Shown: positions 35,501-47,728, numbered from the stretch's first letter. The stretch: 64,000 nt of DNA from Scytalidium lignicola (GCA_002812745.2 NCSJ02000155.1:1-64000); one strand, 5' to 3'. A program made the numbers and translations. Notes: generated by a model not told the origin, from the sequence alone.

Positions 35501-36744
35501 AGCAACAGTAGTAGTATGAGTAGTCGTGGTCGTGGCCTTGGCCGTAGTCGTAGTCGTAGAAACTTTGGACGACGATACACTCACAGGAAGTGTACTAGCT
35601 TTGGATGTTGTTGTTTTTGAAACCGTCGTGGTTGTCGTCCACGGAGGCAATTTAACGGTGTTGTTGAAGTCGTACACGTCAATTCTATTCGATCCACCAC
35701 AAAACTCGGAGAGATTTCCGTTGCAGAGCATGTTGCATCCGGATAAAGGGGCGAGTAGACCTCCATTTTCGATGGCATTGCCGCAATCTGGAACATGTGT
35801 CAGCTAAATAGCTACAGTTTTGCGAAGCGTATATTTGAGTGAGGTTTACTTACAGCATTCTCCGGCGTATTCAACTCCCGCGAGATGGAAACCAGCATTT
35901 TGACACGCCTGGGTGCAGAGAGCTACGGTCATATTCGCTCCACCTCCAGTTGTTGATACACCATTGGGCAGAGCTCGTCCAGTGGTACCTTCACTACGAT
36001 TAAATTCCAGTTAGCACTTTGTAATCTCTGCCGGTAAATGGAGTGAAGTACAAGTGAGGGTATAAACAAAAGCAACTTACGCATAGCATCCTGCAAAAGT
36101 CCAGTTTCCATCTGGTCCCATATTTGTCATTGGTCCCGTAGTCCCACTCCAGAAGAGATTCAATCGGTTTGGACCACCACAAGGTTCGGTTGCATTTCCA
36201 GAGCATGCCATGTCACAATCAGTCGCCGGAGCAGATGTAGCTCCTCCAGCAATTGAGCTTCCGCAAACTATGCTAAATATTAGAAAGGACCGTCGCAATT
36301 GAGTATCTTGCAGAGATTGGGTGAGAAGGAAATCAACAACGAACAGCATTGACTTGAGTACTCGGTGCCTGCATAAATGTATCCCAGGCTTTCGCAGTAC
36401 GTGATGCACGATTCAATTGTGGTGGTTGTGAGATCTTGCTCCGGCCCTGTTAAGGTGCGGCCGACATCACTTTTGCGCAATAGTTAGTCAATTGATAAAT
36501 TTGATAGNAAAAAAAGTACCAAAGATTGATTGACGTACACGTAGCATCCTTGCGATGTCCAGTTTCCTGGAAGATCTGAGGGGACAACAAGGGCTCGTTT
36601 CTTGACGGCGACAGCATCACAGAGACTGATCTGTTTTGAAAAGTTCGAATTAACCTAGCTGAAGAGCAGGAATTCTAGAGCATACAAACTTACACTAGAT
36701 ATTAAAACCCATGCCCTGAAGGCATTGTCTATAATCTGACGCAT
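32561..36744 (-). CDS. Secreted glyoxal oxidase with five WSC domains
   Basis: This is a copper-radical oxidase of the glyoxal-oxidase type that would make H2O2 from aldehydes. Eight exons: 36694-36744, 36539-36630, 36345-36469, 36081-36267, 35854-35993, 35230-35787, 33312-35173, 32561-33247 (1233 residues, every junction in phase). The N-terminal leader ends at a Lys-Arg site (AVKKR). Five WSC domains follow, each with GCY...C...QCFCG or ECYCG...PC/LC...CG(G/S)xNR; a Thr-rich linker separates the second and third. The oxidase part shows the radical Cys in DTDVFCSAG, the Tyr in RLYHSEA, and HGNAMGQR and PPGWYMIFVLD near the copper site. WSC domains bind glucans, so it is probably wall-bound or attached to polysaccharide. 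Confidence 0.93.
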
Positions 36745-38942
36745 GATTGCTTTAAAGCCCTTTCTTTTTCAAGGCTCTTCAGCCGAGCAGCGAATGAGGT
36801 CAAGAGAGCAGAGCAGAATTAAATATTATTTTTATTATGTGTGTACATAACAGGCAATCATAGGGCCAAAAACGAGAGTGAGAGGCAATTGGGAGCGACA
36901 GTCAAGAGCTTGGAAGACAATGTGCAAGAGGGCAAAAGGGAGGACAAAAAGAACAGAGACACAGCAGCATCCAAAACTTTTATATGGATGCAATAGCGAA
37001 AGGCTGTATGCATATAGACAGGGGACAGAGCTGCAGCACGATAAGAGACAAAGAAGAGCTCTGGAAAAGCTCCACCCCGCAACTATCCCGCGCATTGTTA
37101 TTTGTTGCTTTTGCTTATGATTGTCTGTACGTGATTTGCTTGGTCGAAGCAATAATACAGTCCAGTCGCACAAAGCTTGTGTGTGTGTTAACAGAATGCT
37201 TGCCTGCTGCATGTCTCTCTCGATGCGCCCCGCCCCTGGACAGGCTCGTATCGATTTCGTCTTCCTGCTTAGCCCTCCAAGTGTCCACCGAAGGTGCTAC
37301 AGCGTTTGGCCTATCGCTGCCTAACACAACGGCTTGTTATACCCCAGCAATGCCTCTTAAGGATCCGAAGCTACAGGGAAAGTATCTTGGAAGAGGGCAG
37401 AAGTTTAAACGTGTCTGCGGTCGAGTACGAAGGATGCATGGCTGATTATTGAAATTGGAAGGACCCTTGTGGCGCTCAAGGTACCGCTTTGATAAGGTAT
37501 CTCGCAATGAGGTTGCCCAACTCGAGATGCGCAATGCTTCCTAACTTGGCAAAGGAGCCAAGAAGGGGAATGTGCGTTCTTTAATGCTGTTGTTGTCAAT
37601 TTCAAGCTCTTAAGCTTCTGGCTTTGAGCCACGGGAGAAGGGTATCGTATTGAACCATTGTGCTAACCCCACCGCCAACGTTTTGGGCTGGAACAGGTAT
37701 TTTGCTCTTTGGATGAACCACTTGAAGGCGACCACACTTGCCATCCAGATGGAGCGGCACGATACGATAAACGGCGGGGCGATTGATGCCAGTATTCACG
37801 TACCCATTCATCCAGCCATCCTTCTCCGAAGGCAGGCAGAAAAAATCAATAGTTTTTGCAGACCCGTCCCGCCGAGGATATTAATAACCCCTGGGCTTGC
37901 ATTGTGCAGACGCCGTCATAGGGCGTGGCATCCAATGTTGACGCTTCGTACCAATAGGAGATGGACCATCAAGGGGCCGAGTTCGAACTTTCTGTCGCTT
38001 GCCCTAAGTCCGAAGCATAAATACGAGAAATAGTCAGGGGGCCTTGTAATAATTAGGCCTCTTCTGGTCGTGGCGGTTTTGTACTCTCTGAGCTTTCCGA
38101 CAGACTGTCGCACGGAACTGTAATACGGTGTGAAAGGTCCCTTCGTGGCGTCGGATGCTTGTTCGGAAATTGAAATATTGCCTGTGCAGATCATGGATCT
38201 AGCAAATGGGGGGTTATTAGACAAGTTCGGAGCGCTCAAGCCTAGTACGTAACGTACAGTATAATATAGTGAATACCTTGTTGACTTTCCTTTCTGTATG
38301 CGACTCTGTGGCTTAAAACGCTCTAACCGATGGCTCTGCCCGTTATCAGTATCCATTTTTATTACTATTCCCTTAGCCAATTGCTTATCCTGCACGGCAG
38401 AGAATTTTCCGTGAGGCTTTAAGGGTATAAGATAACCATGTAAGCGGGAAACACATATGCTTTACCGGCCGAATTGCCACGTATAAAGAGGAGCGTGTTT
38501 GTCAGTGTATAGTTAGTACTTAAGTTTAATTCTAAGCTCAATTCTATTGTTCTGAACCTTTTGTGCACATTCCTCCTATTTCCTGCTTATTATCAACATA
38601 ATTATATAATTAATATTAATGATTATCTAGTTTTTTGAGAAAATTTGATTATATATAGGTATAGAATGCTAAATTTATATTCTTACATTACTTAAACCCC
38701 TTGCTCCATTAAATTTTAACCATGCGGAAGTGGAAATGAGCACATATGGACTCGTGAAAGCGGCGGAGGAGATAGTCTCGGCTTCTACATATTATTAAAC
38801 ATATAATAGTTCTTAGAATATTTAAGTAAAAATAGTGTATTTTCATATTTGGCATGATTACACATCCTTTTAATCAGCATTATAAAATAATTGACATGGT
38901 AAAACATACTGTGGAAACATTTACCCTCTATTAACCTTACAA
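36745..38942. other. Intergenic, no supported gene
   Basis: Several 60-150-codon frames lie on both strands at 36835-38395. None has a start context, splice partner or motif that supports a gene, and they overlap each other on opposite strands. The left end contains the promoter of the glyoxal-oxidase gene. Confidence 0.45.
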
Positions 38943-41900
38943 TTAGCTCCTCTTGTGGTTTCTCAACATGCTTGAGAGGATAACATGTCCTTTCTTCTCT
39001 GCTAGCTTTGCTGCATTCTCGCACCTACTCCCTAGCCCTTCTGTATCGGTGTCATTCTCGAGCAGCAGAGATACTATATCTAAGTGACCATTCTCTGCAG
39101 CACCCTCTAAGGCGGTTCTGCCATCACGTTTTGATGCCGGAGCGTTGATATCGGCCCCAGCCCTTAACAATATTAGGACAATTGGAAGATGTCCTTTGAT
39201 TGCAGCCATTTGTAGAGCGGTAACCCCCCATAAATCTGCAGCGGGAGCATTGCAGTTTGCGCCTTTATCCAATAACAAGCGGACAAGACTAGTGTTTTCA
39301 ATTTCTACAGCTTCTTGGAGAGCGGTCCGGCCACGTTTTGGCGAAGCGGGGGCATTTACGTTAGCTCCCGCATCTAATAAAAGGTGGATGAGATCAGTTT
39401 TGTTGCAACGTATAGCTGTTTGGAGGGCTGTCCCTTCCCAGTTTGATAAATCAGGAGCATTTACGTCGGCTCCTGCGTTTAATAAAACTCGAACTATGTC
39501 AATATCGCTTTGGTGAGCTGCAGCTGCGACTGCGATTCGAAGGGCAGAGTCTCCGTCTCCTCCCCTGCGGCTTACGTCTCCCCTGCGGTTTACGTCTGCC
39601 CCAGCATCTAGTAATATTTGAACTAAGTCAAGTTTCTTTCTCTGTACTGCTTGATGCAGCAACGGTGCATTTTCTGAAGAAGCTGCGTTGGGATCGGCAC
39701 CAGCGTTGAGCAATTTTCGGACAATATCTATCTCAATGGGATCGAAGTGATAGAATCTGGACGCGACTACTGCTAAAACCGCTGTTAAATTTTGGACTGA
39801 GATACCATTGTTTGCGCCTGCATTCCATAGCATGTAGAAGATATCTTTGTGGTCGCCATCCAAAGCTGCTTCAAGTGTTGTACATGGACATCGATATTCC
39901 ATTGAGTATCCATTGGTGTACTGTACATTGACATCTGCACCTGCCTCAATAAAGTATTGAACCGCCTCAGTTTTCCCTTCTCTTGATGCTATCAACAGCG
40001 GTGGCATTTCGCCAGTTTGTCCATTGGGGCTTGCTGTTTGCAAAAATACCCGAATTATATCGGGATTACCTCCCACAACAGCTAGCGAAAGAGTGGAACA
40101 GTTCCAATCAGTACTTGATACATTTATATTGGCTCCGGCAGCAAGTAATGTTTTGAACACAGAAATATTTCCACTCTGGGCTGCTGCTTGAAGTGCTGTA
40201 AATCCGAACCTGGCTGCTCTAGGAGCATTCACCTCGGCGCCGGATTCTAAAAGGAACCGAACTAACATAAAGTTACCCTTTTTGCGGCGGCTTGGAGACA
40301 GGTCAGCCCACCTATAGGGCCTGCAGCAGCATTAATGTCTGAGCCAGCATGTATCAAGATCTGCACTAGATCAATGTTACAATTCTCTACAGCGGCTTGA
40401 AGGGCAGTTCTTCCTCGATTTTCACGTGCAGGAGCGTTAACAGCAGCACCATTCCTCAGCAAGAGCTCCACAAGTCTAGTGTTATTCTTTGCTGCAGCGA
40501 CTTGCAACGGCGTCCATCCAATACTTTTCCCTTCGATATCCGCACCAGCTGCGAGTAGTAACCGTGCAACCACGGCATCACCTCGTGCCGCTGCAGTCCC
40601 AAGTGGTGTCCGGTAAAAGTAAGAGCAAAAGTAAGAGTAAGGAAGAGCGGTAAGCGGGCTGCGGAAAACATAATGTATATTTTTGACAGTATTAACGAAA
40701 GAATTGGGGTAATAACATTCGTCGTAATACCAATCGCTGTAACCCCACTCACTATAATCACCGCTGTAAGACGAGGGATCGTTGATTATTTTGCTAGCAA
40801 CAGATTGGCAGGCTAAATATTCTTCGCGCGTAAGAGCATAACCATCCGGGTTCGCACCAGCTTTTAGAAGCACCTGTACTATCTCGGCGTGGTCGCTGTC
40901 TTCCCAGTCGCGCTCTCTTTCCTCGTCTTCTCCATGCATAGCAATTTGAATTGCAGATTCAAGGTGGCCAAAGCTACCAGATTTGATTGCCGCTTTACGA
41001 GCGGCTTCATATATAATACCCATTGGTGCATTGACATCTACCCCCGAATCAAGGAGATATTGCACGGTATCTATATCTGCAGAATCCCGGCCTACCACAT
41101 CTTGAAGGTGCGTCATCATGTGCGGCTTGTTTAACAGATTAAAACATACTTTCGGGTTTAAAAGCCTTCGCAGACGTATGGAATCACCGTTTCTGGCGGC
41201 TTCAAGGACATCAATTCCTGGAAGCTCTTCTTTATGGGTTGCGGTATGTGTAGGGTTGAGCAATAGTTGTACTAACTCAACATCCTTATTTATTATCGCC
41301 CATTTAATTGGGGACAGTTCATCTCCGAATTTGACGGTAATATCCGCACCAGCATTCAACAAGAGCGTAATAAGAGAGATGTCTCTCTGATCTCTCTTAT
41401 CTCTCGGCGTTTGTAGTATAGCAGTCGAAAGTGGTGTCATCCTCGGCTTCCAGCTTCCACTACCTCCAGGAATATTAATGTCGATCTTAAAGCCAAGTAA
41501 GGCGCGTACGGCCGCGTCATTCTTTATCCTTATTGCACTGACAAGAATTTCAGACGCGAAAACTTCGGTTGTTGCGATCTTCATCTTAACCAAGTCTTCA
41601 ATAGCCGCAAATTGGTCTGTTTCAATTACCCATTGTAACAGCGCATCTGTTTGGTAGTTGGGAAGTAAATTGTTTGAAGAAAGATAGATGGAGTGGCGTA
41701 AAAGTTGAAGTGTTACTTGGAACTTTGAACCAAGGGACTCGAAGTTCCTTATAATATCACTACTTTGTTGTTCGACTAAGATTGTGTCTAGGGGAGACGT
41801 GGCCGTTTGAACGAATTTGTTGTTTCTTACGATTTCAGTGAACAAAGATCTGGCTCTCAGATCCCATGGTAATGACGATACTTCGTTTTTGGACCTTTGT

Positions 41901-42724
41901 TGCTCGAAAAGTAAGGGCTGCATTGCGTGATGTTGATGCTCTGATAGAAGGAGACGTTTAACTACTAATGATGAGCAACATTCTCTTAGCGTTAAATAGA
42001 AGCGTACATACACTGCGGCTCCACAAGAGCTTCAAATTTGAACCATGGGATATGCATGTATTGTACGAAAGATTCGTGTTCTTGTCGTGGTGTTCAAATT
42101 TCAACACCATCCATTGGAGAGGGACTGCGTGCTGTCGACTAGTTAGGTATCCAATATTTCAGAGCCCGAAGCTTTTTGGCTGGATACATACCTGTAATTG
42201 GGTCCACCTGCCAAGATGGAAGAGAATACCTTCTTATTTCTCTTTTGACCNTTTTTATGTGACACTAACTCTCCATCAATATAGGTATCACTCTCTTTCC
42301 CTTCTAAGTTACGCTTTTGTATTTTTCTGGAGATCAATTTCCATTTCTCGCCTGTACTATTTTTCTTGAAACCCCATTTTTTGAACCTCCGCGTATATTG
42401 GGCTTCACTATTGTATTGATCAGGGAAGCTGATCAAACATATTATGGTGACAACGCAGGGTTGACAGTGCACAAACCTCGCATGAAAGCCACGACTTTGC
42501 ATTGCAGCTTGGACTTTTCCTTTGCTTTTGTCCTCATCCAAGAACAAAGTTTTGATCTCATCTTTATATTTCTCCCACTCAGCTTCGGGGATCTTTCGAG
42601 TACTTGATTGTTTTGTAGTGGCTGATTCAGCTGTCCCGCTCAGCAGTTCATCTTGCTCCCTAACTTCGGAACCAGAGAAAAGCTCCCGAGACATAAGAAG
42701 GTAGTTCTCGCTAGAATACCACAT
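38943..42724 (-). CDS. Clr5-domain ankyrin-repeat protein
   Basis: A large fungal protein with an N-terminal Clr5 domain (IPEAEWEKYKDEIKTLFLDE, then QYTRRFKKWGFKKN) and then a long ankyrin array (LLLNAGADI, LLLRAGADINAPA and similar). Exons: 42477-42724, 42192-42407, 42012-42080, 38943-41964. Two single-base problems lie inside: an N at 42251 next to A5, and a frame change at 40279-40283 in an A5 run (minus strand). Leaving the N out and counting one more A at the second site makes the total an exact multiple of three (1185 codons). The junction at 42080/42192 is the least certain. Clr5 is named from fission-yeast heterochromatin work; in filamentous fungi it often precedes ankyrin or TPR repeats. 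Confidence 0.75.
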
Positions 42725-43495
42725 GTTGAACTCAGGAAACTAAGATTTTACTTAGTAAGCGAATGCTCCCACAATTAACAACAGTTTTAAATAGGAGATA
42801 AGCAAAGTCACTTTCGAACCTGAGATATATCTAAGGCTTATAATATAAGAGTAAGAATAATTTAATCGAGGATGTGTCTGTTCAAGGCTTTGGGACGGGT
42901 ACAAGGCTTTATATCTCACCTAAACCACTACAAAGCTTATTCGTTGCGACCAAAATTCGCTCCCCACGTCTTGGTGTTACCCGTATTTGTTCCAGTTTCC
43001 AGCCTCATGCTCCATCTCACCGCTACGTCAGACACACATTGTGGTCACCACCAATGGCAAGTTGCGATCCATTACTAGGCCCAGTACTTGACACGCAAGC
43101 GCTGCAGACACATAGCCCTCGCGCCTAGCTAGATCGCCCATTAACTAGGATATTGATTGGAGAATGCCAAAAGTTGCTTTCAGCAGTATTGTGCCTCGAT
43201 GTTATGGAGACTTGCCTAGTAAGCCACGTCTATGAACTGGTCATCATTAAGTTAGTGTTTGATTGGGAGTTTCCAGAGTGTCGTTCCTGGACTTATATCT
43301 ATTGGCTAATACGGGATGTAAAGAATGCGCTGCACTCAAATTTGAGAGTTGCAGTGCCAAAATTTGTGTTTTGTTGCATGTAAATGCCTTCACAGTACTC
43401 CCATCTCTTCTTCCAATAACATAGTATTTTCTCACTCTCAAGCTTCCATTTAAAATCCAGTCAACGAGTGCAGGTACAACGAAGTTAAAGCGTCC
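42725..43495. other. Intergenic, divergent promoters
   Basis: This stretch lies between the Clr5-ankyrin gene and the small membrane-protein gene, which point away from each other. No gene or repeat is seen. Confidence 0.45.
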
Positions 43496-43832
43496 ATGAC
43501 ACTCTCTGCCGATTCCATCATCGGCATGGTTGCAATATTTGTCGGTCTTCCACCTTCAGTTCTCATTCTATGGAAAGTATTTCAAAGAATGGGGATATTT
43601 CAATGTATGTCTACACATTCATTATTCCTGATTAGTGTCCAGGTGTTGAGACTAATAATTGATTTCAGCGAGGTCAGAAATAACTACGGAGAGAGCAATG
43701 CATCCTGGTGAACTGAGAGGATTTTTCAACGGCAACCGAGATACAATAACGTTGACTAGAATATTCTCGGCATATGAGTATGGGATAGACATAGAAGCGG
43801 CTAGTACTTGGGGTCTGGATCGCCAGTATTGA
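43496..43832 (+). CDS. Small single-span membrane protein
   Basis: A 90-residue product from two exons: 43496-43604 and 43669-43832. The 64-nt intron is a textbook one: donor T|GTATGT, branch GACTAAT, acceptor TTTCAG, in phase. The start MTLSADSIIGMVAIFVGLPP leads into a hydrophobic span (about residues 8-27), then a basic segment (WKVFQR). The soluble tail contains HPGELRGFFNGNRDTITLTR and an acidic/aromatic end. Without splicing the frame would stop at 43711. I do not know the family. The one-span, short-tail plan recalls small fungal membrane peptides of unknown function. Confidence 0.6.
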
Positions 43833-45512
43833 GAATAAATGTCGTTGCGCGATAGATACAAGTTAGTGTAGACTGGCTTCAATATGTTAAATTCACTAAA
43901 CTATCCAACTGACTGATTTGAAAGACCATTATATTTAAAGCACCATATGTGACATAAGAGGGGTTTCCTAGCCGGCTCCTAATAACCAAGGTCCAAGTTG
44001 ATTACTTCAATAAGTTACCCTAATATCGAGGACTTGCTCGATATTTGCTACTCTCATTTTAAAGAAGCAGTTGCAATGGGGCAGGAAATTGAACCTACCA
44101 ACTAATGCTCCAGCATATAATTATGGTATTGGATAGCAAGGTAACAAAATGAGGGGGAAGATTAATTCTTGATTGGATCTAATAGCAAAACGAAACAGCC
44201 TTGTCAAGGTTATACACAGGTGTCGGGCGAGGAGAGGTCAATGCAATGCACAGCAGAAGTTGCTGTTCAATATTTGCTGCACTTCACCATAGTACTCTGA
44301 ACAGTTAAAATGGAATGGCGGCATCCAATATGCAGCTCAAAATTCTCCCACAGGTTTATCCATGCGTCTGACATTGAGGAGGTTGTTGAAGGATGCAAGG
44401 CTTGGTGAATGGCTTACTTAAAGTGGGGTTCCGGATTGCATTATCCAAGACCTTTTTCGTTTTCCTCCCGAAGATTGCGAGAAGCCGATGAATCTTTAAC
44501 AATTGAAATTGCAATCTTCGATATTGCATCGGGTTAATCGCATGCAAATGTCGAATTTATATTGGCAATAAAAAGTTGGTTTGATAAAAATTGGCACCTC
44601 TGCATTTCGTAGAAGTTGTTGTGCTCAAGCAGTGTATGGTCATGGTGACTCGAGGCTGCCTACCTCGAGAGTGCAAGGCTACGCGAGGATCACAAACTTT
44701 CCCATGCCTATACTAATAGTAAAAGTGCCTTAAAACCCCAAGCTACCTTTCTCTCTTGCCGACGTTGTGCTTACGTACCGTCTACAACCCTAACAATTTA
44801 TCATACGGCTCGTCCCAACCTGTCTAGAAGAACTGGCTCCGAAAGAACCCTTGACTGACTTTGTTCCAATTTTAACCAGCAGCAGTTATAGCCGAGGAGC
44901 CTGAAAACAGGTCCATCCACCATCGCTCGCCTTTCGGCCCACCCTTGCTCACCAAAAACTGCCGGTAAAGCAGCTCCACTCACCTTTCCGGACGGAAACA
45001 GATTTTGTTCATCTCAGGATTGGCGTGTGATAATCACCCGTTAAGATTCCATCGTCTAGACTAGTAATGAGAGATCGAAGATCGAAGATGGAAAAATTCC
45101 ATAAATACAGCAAGGAGATCTTGGTAACATTGACCCCCTTGCATGATGTAGGGGGTTTGAGCTACTTTTCATTAAAATATAAAATAGAATGGAATAAAAT
45201 AAAACTAAATCTGTTCATAATTGCACACGTCTTATTCTATAGTACTAAGAGCTGAGAAGGTTTGTTGTTTTAACCTGAGTATGGAACGCTCGTATAAAGC
45301 TTACGTTCTGTCCTGAGAACGTTTTTAGTATATTGAACGCAACACTAATAATACATGCTTGATAAATAAATGTAAAGACAACTGCGGTAAAGAAAATCAC
45401 AGCTGCACTAAGAGCCCAATCGCATCCTTTTCCTAAATTATTATCTGTCTCACTTTGATACATAATACACCAAGCACTCACCACAACTTCACACTCTTCG
45501 CAAACCAAACCA
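43833..45512. other. Intergenic, no gene seen
   Basis: Short frames at 44356-44547, 44801-44983 and 45067-45255 have no motif; the second is the reverse-strand shadow of a dispersed repeat. The last 270 bp lie downstream of the hemerythrin-like gene. Confidence 0.45.
44827..44893 (+). repeat. Dispersed repeat, copy 2
   Basis: This matches 12963-13028 over about 66 bp (from AGAACTGGCTCCGAAAG to TATAGCC). Several positions have C where copy 1 has T, consistent with copy 1 being more heavily RIP-mutated. Confidence 0.6.
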
Positions 45513-46411
45513 TTATGCAGAAGCTCTTGAACCATTAATCAGCGGCGCTTTATGCGGATATCCAAAGAAGTCACACGGGGCAAATTGCCAGGCTCCTGCA
45601 AAACGCCGGCCATATAAGAATTTCAGAGGGTATATCACCATGCTGGGAATCGGAGGGAAAGGGGATACAATCCCATCGAGAACGAAAGTGTTATCTGCAC
45701 AAGTCAACGCGCAAGGTAGGTCTCTAGATTTCATGAACTCTCTTGTCAGTAACGCAGTGTCATAAAAGATNGNCAAGAGAGAGAGAGAGAGAGAGAGTAG
45801 CAGGTGGCGACACACCGGTACATATCCTTCGGCCCAAGTCCCTCCTTCGCCACTCTCTTCCACACATTTTTGAGCACTTTGCTGTCAGCTACATGTAAAT
45901 CCAGCATAGTTGCGATCTCGCTATGCAAGTGCTTCTGGAGCAGCAGGCGGAAACCTTCGATGAGAGACTGCAGCCCTTTCCCGTCGAAATCCGTAGGGCC
46001 GGTGTCAAATACGTATTTCTGAAACTGATGAAGTGCTTCTTCAAAGTCTTTGTGTTCCTGCACGTTGACTGCCATGAGACCTGGCTTCTCAAGCGCATTT
46101 TCCAGAAGAGGAAAGAAGTGTTCTTCTTCCATGTCGTGATGGGACTTGAGCATACTGAACATACATTGACTGAATATAAGCATGTCTTTTGCTTGTGCAG
46201 TGCCTTTGGTCACTGAAAGGCATTGGTTGTATATTGCATTGAAGCCTCGGAGGATCATGTTATGGCCCAGGGCCATATTTCGAGCTAGGGTAATGGCATA
46301 ATGATCCCGTGGAATATCTGTACGGGATTGGACACCAGTTGTGTAAATGAGATCGAAAGGCTGATCCATCCATTGCTTGTTGAGAGAATCTTTGCTGGTG
46401 TCACTTGCCAT
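45513..46411 (-). CDS. Hemerythrin-like domain protein
   Basis: This is an all-alpha protein of 274 residues with a hemerythrin-type His/Glu iron-binding pattern: LGHNMILRGFNAIY, SHHDMEEEHFFP, VQEHKDFEEAL and LLQKHLHSEI. Exons are 45816-46411 and 45513-45741; the 74-nt intron (GTGTGT...TTACTGACAAG) closes as KDMYREFMKS. The C-terminal tail (TFVLDGIVSPFPPIPSMVIY, then WQFAPCDFFGYPH) is a fungus-specific extension I have seen with this domain. The role is probably oxygen, redox or iron sensing, but is not known. The intron carries a GA/CT repeat and two N characters. The protein lies next to the FAH/cyclodeaminase block. Confidence 0.88.
45776..45797. repeat. (AG)n microsatellite in hemerythrin-like gene intron
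   Basis: About eleven AG units on the plus strand (CT on the coding strand) form the polypyrimidine part of the intron. N characters at 45771 and 45773 mark poor base calling beside it. Confidence 0.85.
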
Positions 46412-47728
46412 CGTGATTCATTACTCAGAAGAATTGCTGTGAGATAGTCTAGATGCCTAGAAGATGGTTAACATATAATATTTAAAACGTAGAAAATCTA
46501 ATTTAATGAATGATCTATGAATCTGCTTCGATTTATACTTTCGCTATATTATAGTTTAAGGAATGAAGTCAAGCAGGACGGAAAGTAATGTTGAGGCTCC
46601 TTTTGGATCAGCGGGTTTGTAGATGTTCCGCTCTGACTTCACCTTCGGAGTTCCGTTAGCCAATCCAGTCCGTTGCGACAACACGTATTGATACGACCGG
46701 AGGTTTTAACGACTCCGTGCGGTCAGGGACTAAGATATTTACGGGCTCATCATGGGACCGACTTAGAGTAATGCATGATGCAGAAACTTAATTGTAGGAA
46801 ATTAGGGTGGCTATAAAATCTCCCGACTTCAGATCAGTCCCTAATGGCGCCTTTGGACCTCCAACATAATTCGGGCAGGCTCGTTTGAACTCCAGCTACA
46901 TTAACAAATCCCTAATACAGCTGTTTGTTCCCATATGGATCTTAGCACAAATTTTACCGTTATAATTAAACATAATTTTTTGTCTTGGTCAATATCAGCG
47001 GGTGATGTACGTACAGTTTTGAGAGATTAGGTATGGTAGTTATAGATAGGTAACACAGAACTGAATTAAACTGGCTAATTTTACAGTGGTCAAGTACGCT
47101 GTATATGTATCTATAACGCCTATACAGCTATACCAGAGTTTGTATAGCTGAACCTTTCGGGCTTATACTGATTAGTCTTGTAGAGCTAACTACCCTAAAC
47201 GGTTGGACACTATAAGGTGTAATTACAGCGACTTTAAGCGTCGAATCACTCACGGCAGTGCTAATTTATATTGGGCCCGAGATGGTGTTGTGCCTAATGT
47301 TTAGTCTCCGTACTTCCGTAGGAGAGTTAAAGTTTATTATGAAGATCTTCAATGAAGAACAGAAATAAATTGAAAAAGGATAGAGATAGTAACTAGGGGT
47401 ATAAATATGATATTTTCTTTTGAGTTTCTCTGTTAAGATTTATAGGGTTATTTTATGTATGGTTTTCCCTTGAAGTAAAAAGCAGTAACTAGCTCTTGGA
47501 GCTTTCTCTTACTAAATTTATACTGCCTCTAGCAACTTATAGTATGTCTTTAGGTACCACATGTCAGATTCTAATTATCAAATGTTAGAATTTGCAACAT
47601 TTATGATTTCTTCTGTGAAATGAGACGACGCTATCAACTAAAAACTCTTTTATTTTATACAGTAATGTCGAGTAATCTATATAAAATCTATGAAGCACTC
47701 TAAACAGAACTAGACCAATTATTCAAGA
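46412..47728. other. Intergenic, divided between promoter and 3' flank
   Basis: The left part is the promoter of the hemerythrin-like gene and the right part is the 3' flank of the FAH gene. An inverted CGG/CCG motif lies at 46695-46724. The rest is AT-rich, with no coding frame above 60 codons. Confidence 0.5.
46695..46724. promoter_or_regulatory. Possible Zn2Cys6 binding site (nested CGG palindrome)
   Basis: The segment reads GACCGGAG...CTCCGTGCGGTC: outer inverted pair GACCG/CGGTC and inner pair CGGAG-N10-CTCCG. Inverted CGG triplets are the usual target of binuclear-zinc regulators. It lies about 290 bp upstream of the hemerythrin-like gene, and a Zn2Cys6 gene lies 7 kb away. The link is inference. 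Confidence 0.35.

Noticed and set aside
35302..35620. Leu/Pro- and Arg/Ser-rich frames in the glyoxal-oxidase gene
   Set aside because: They are alternate-frame readings of the Thr-rich linker.
36984..37445. Open frame of 153 codons on the plus strand
   Set aside because: No motif, overlapped by frames of similar length on the minus strand, and in the promoter region of the glyoxal-oxidase gene.
37650..38395. Overlapping frames of 127 and 159 codons on opposite strands
   Set aside because: No domain, no good start context and no splice partners; mirrored frames suggest chance.
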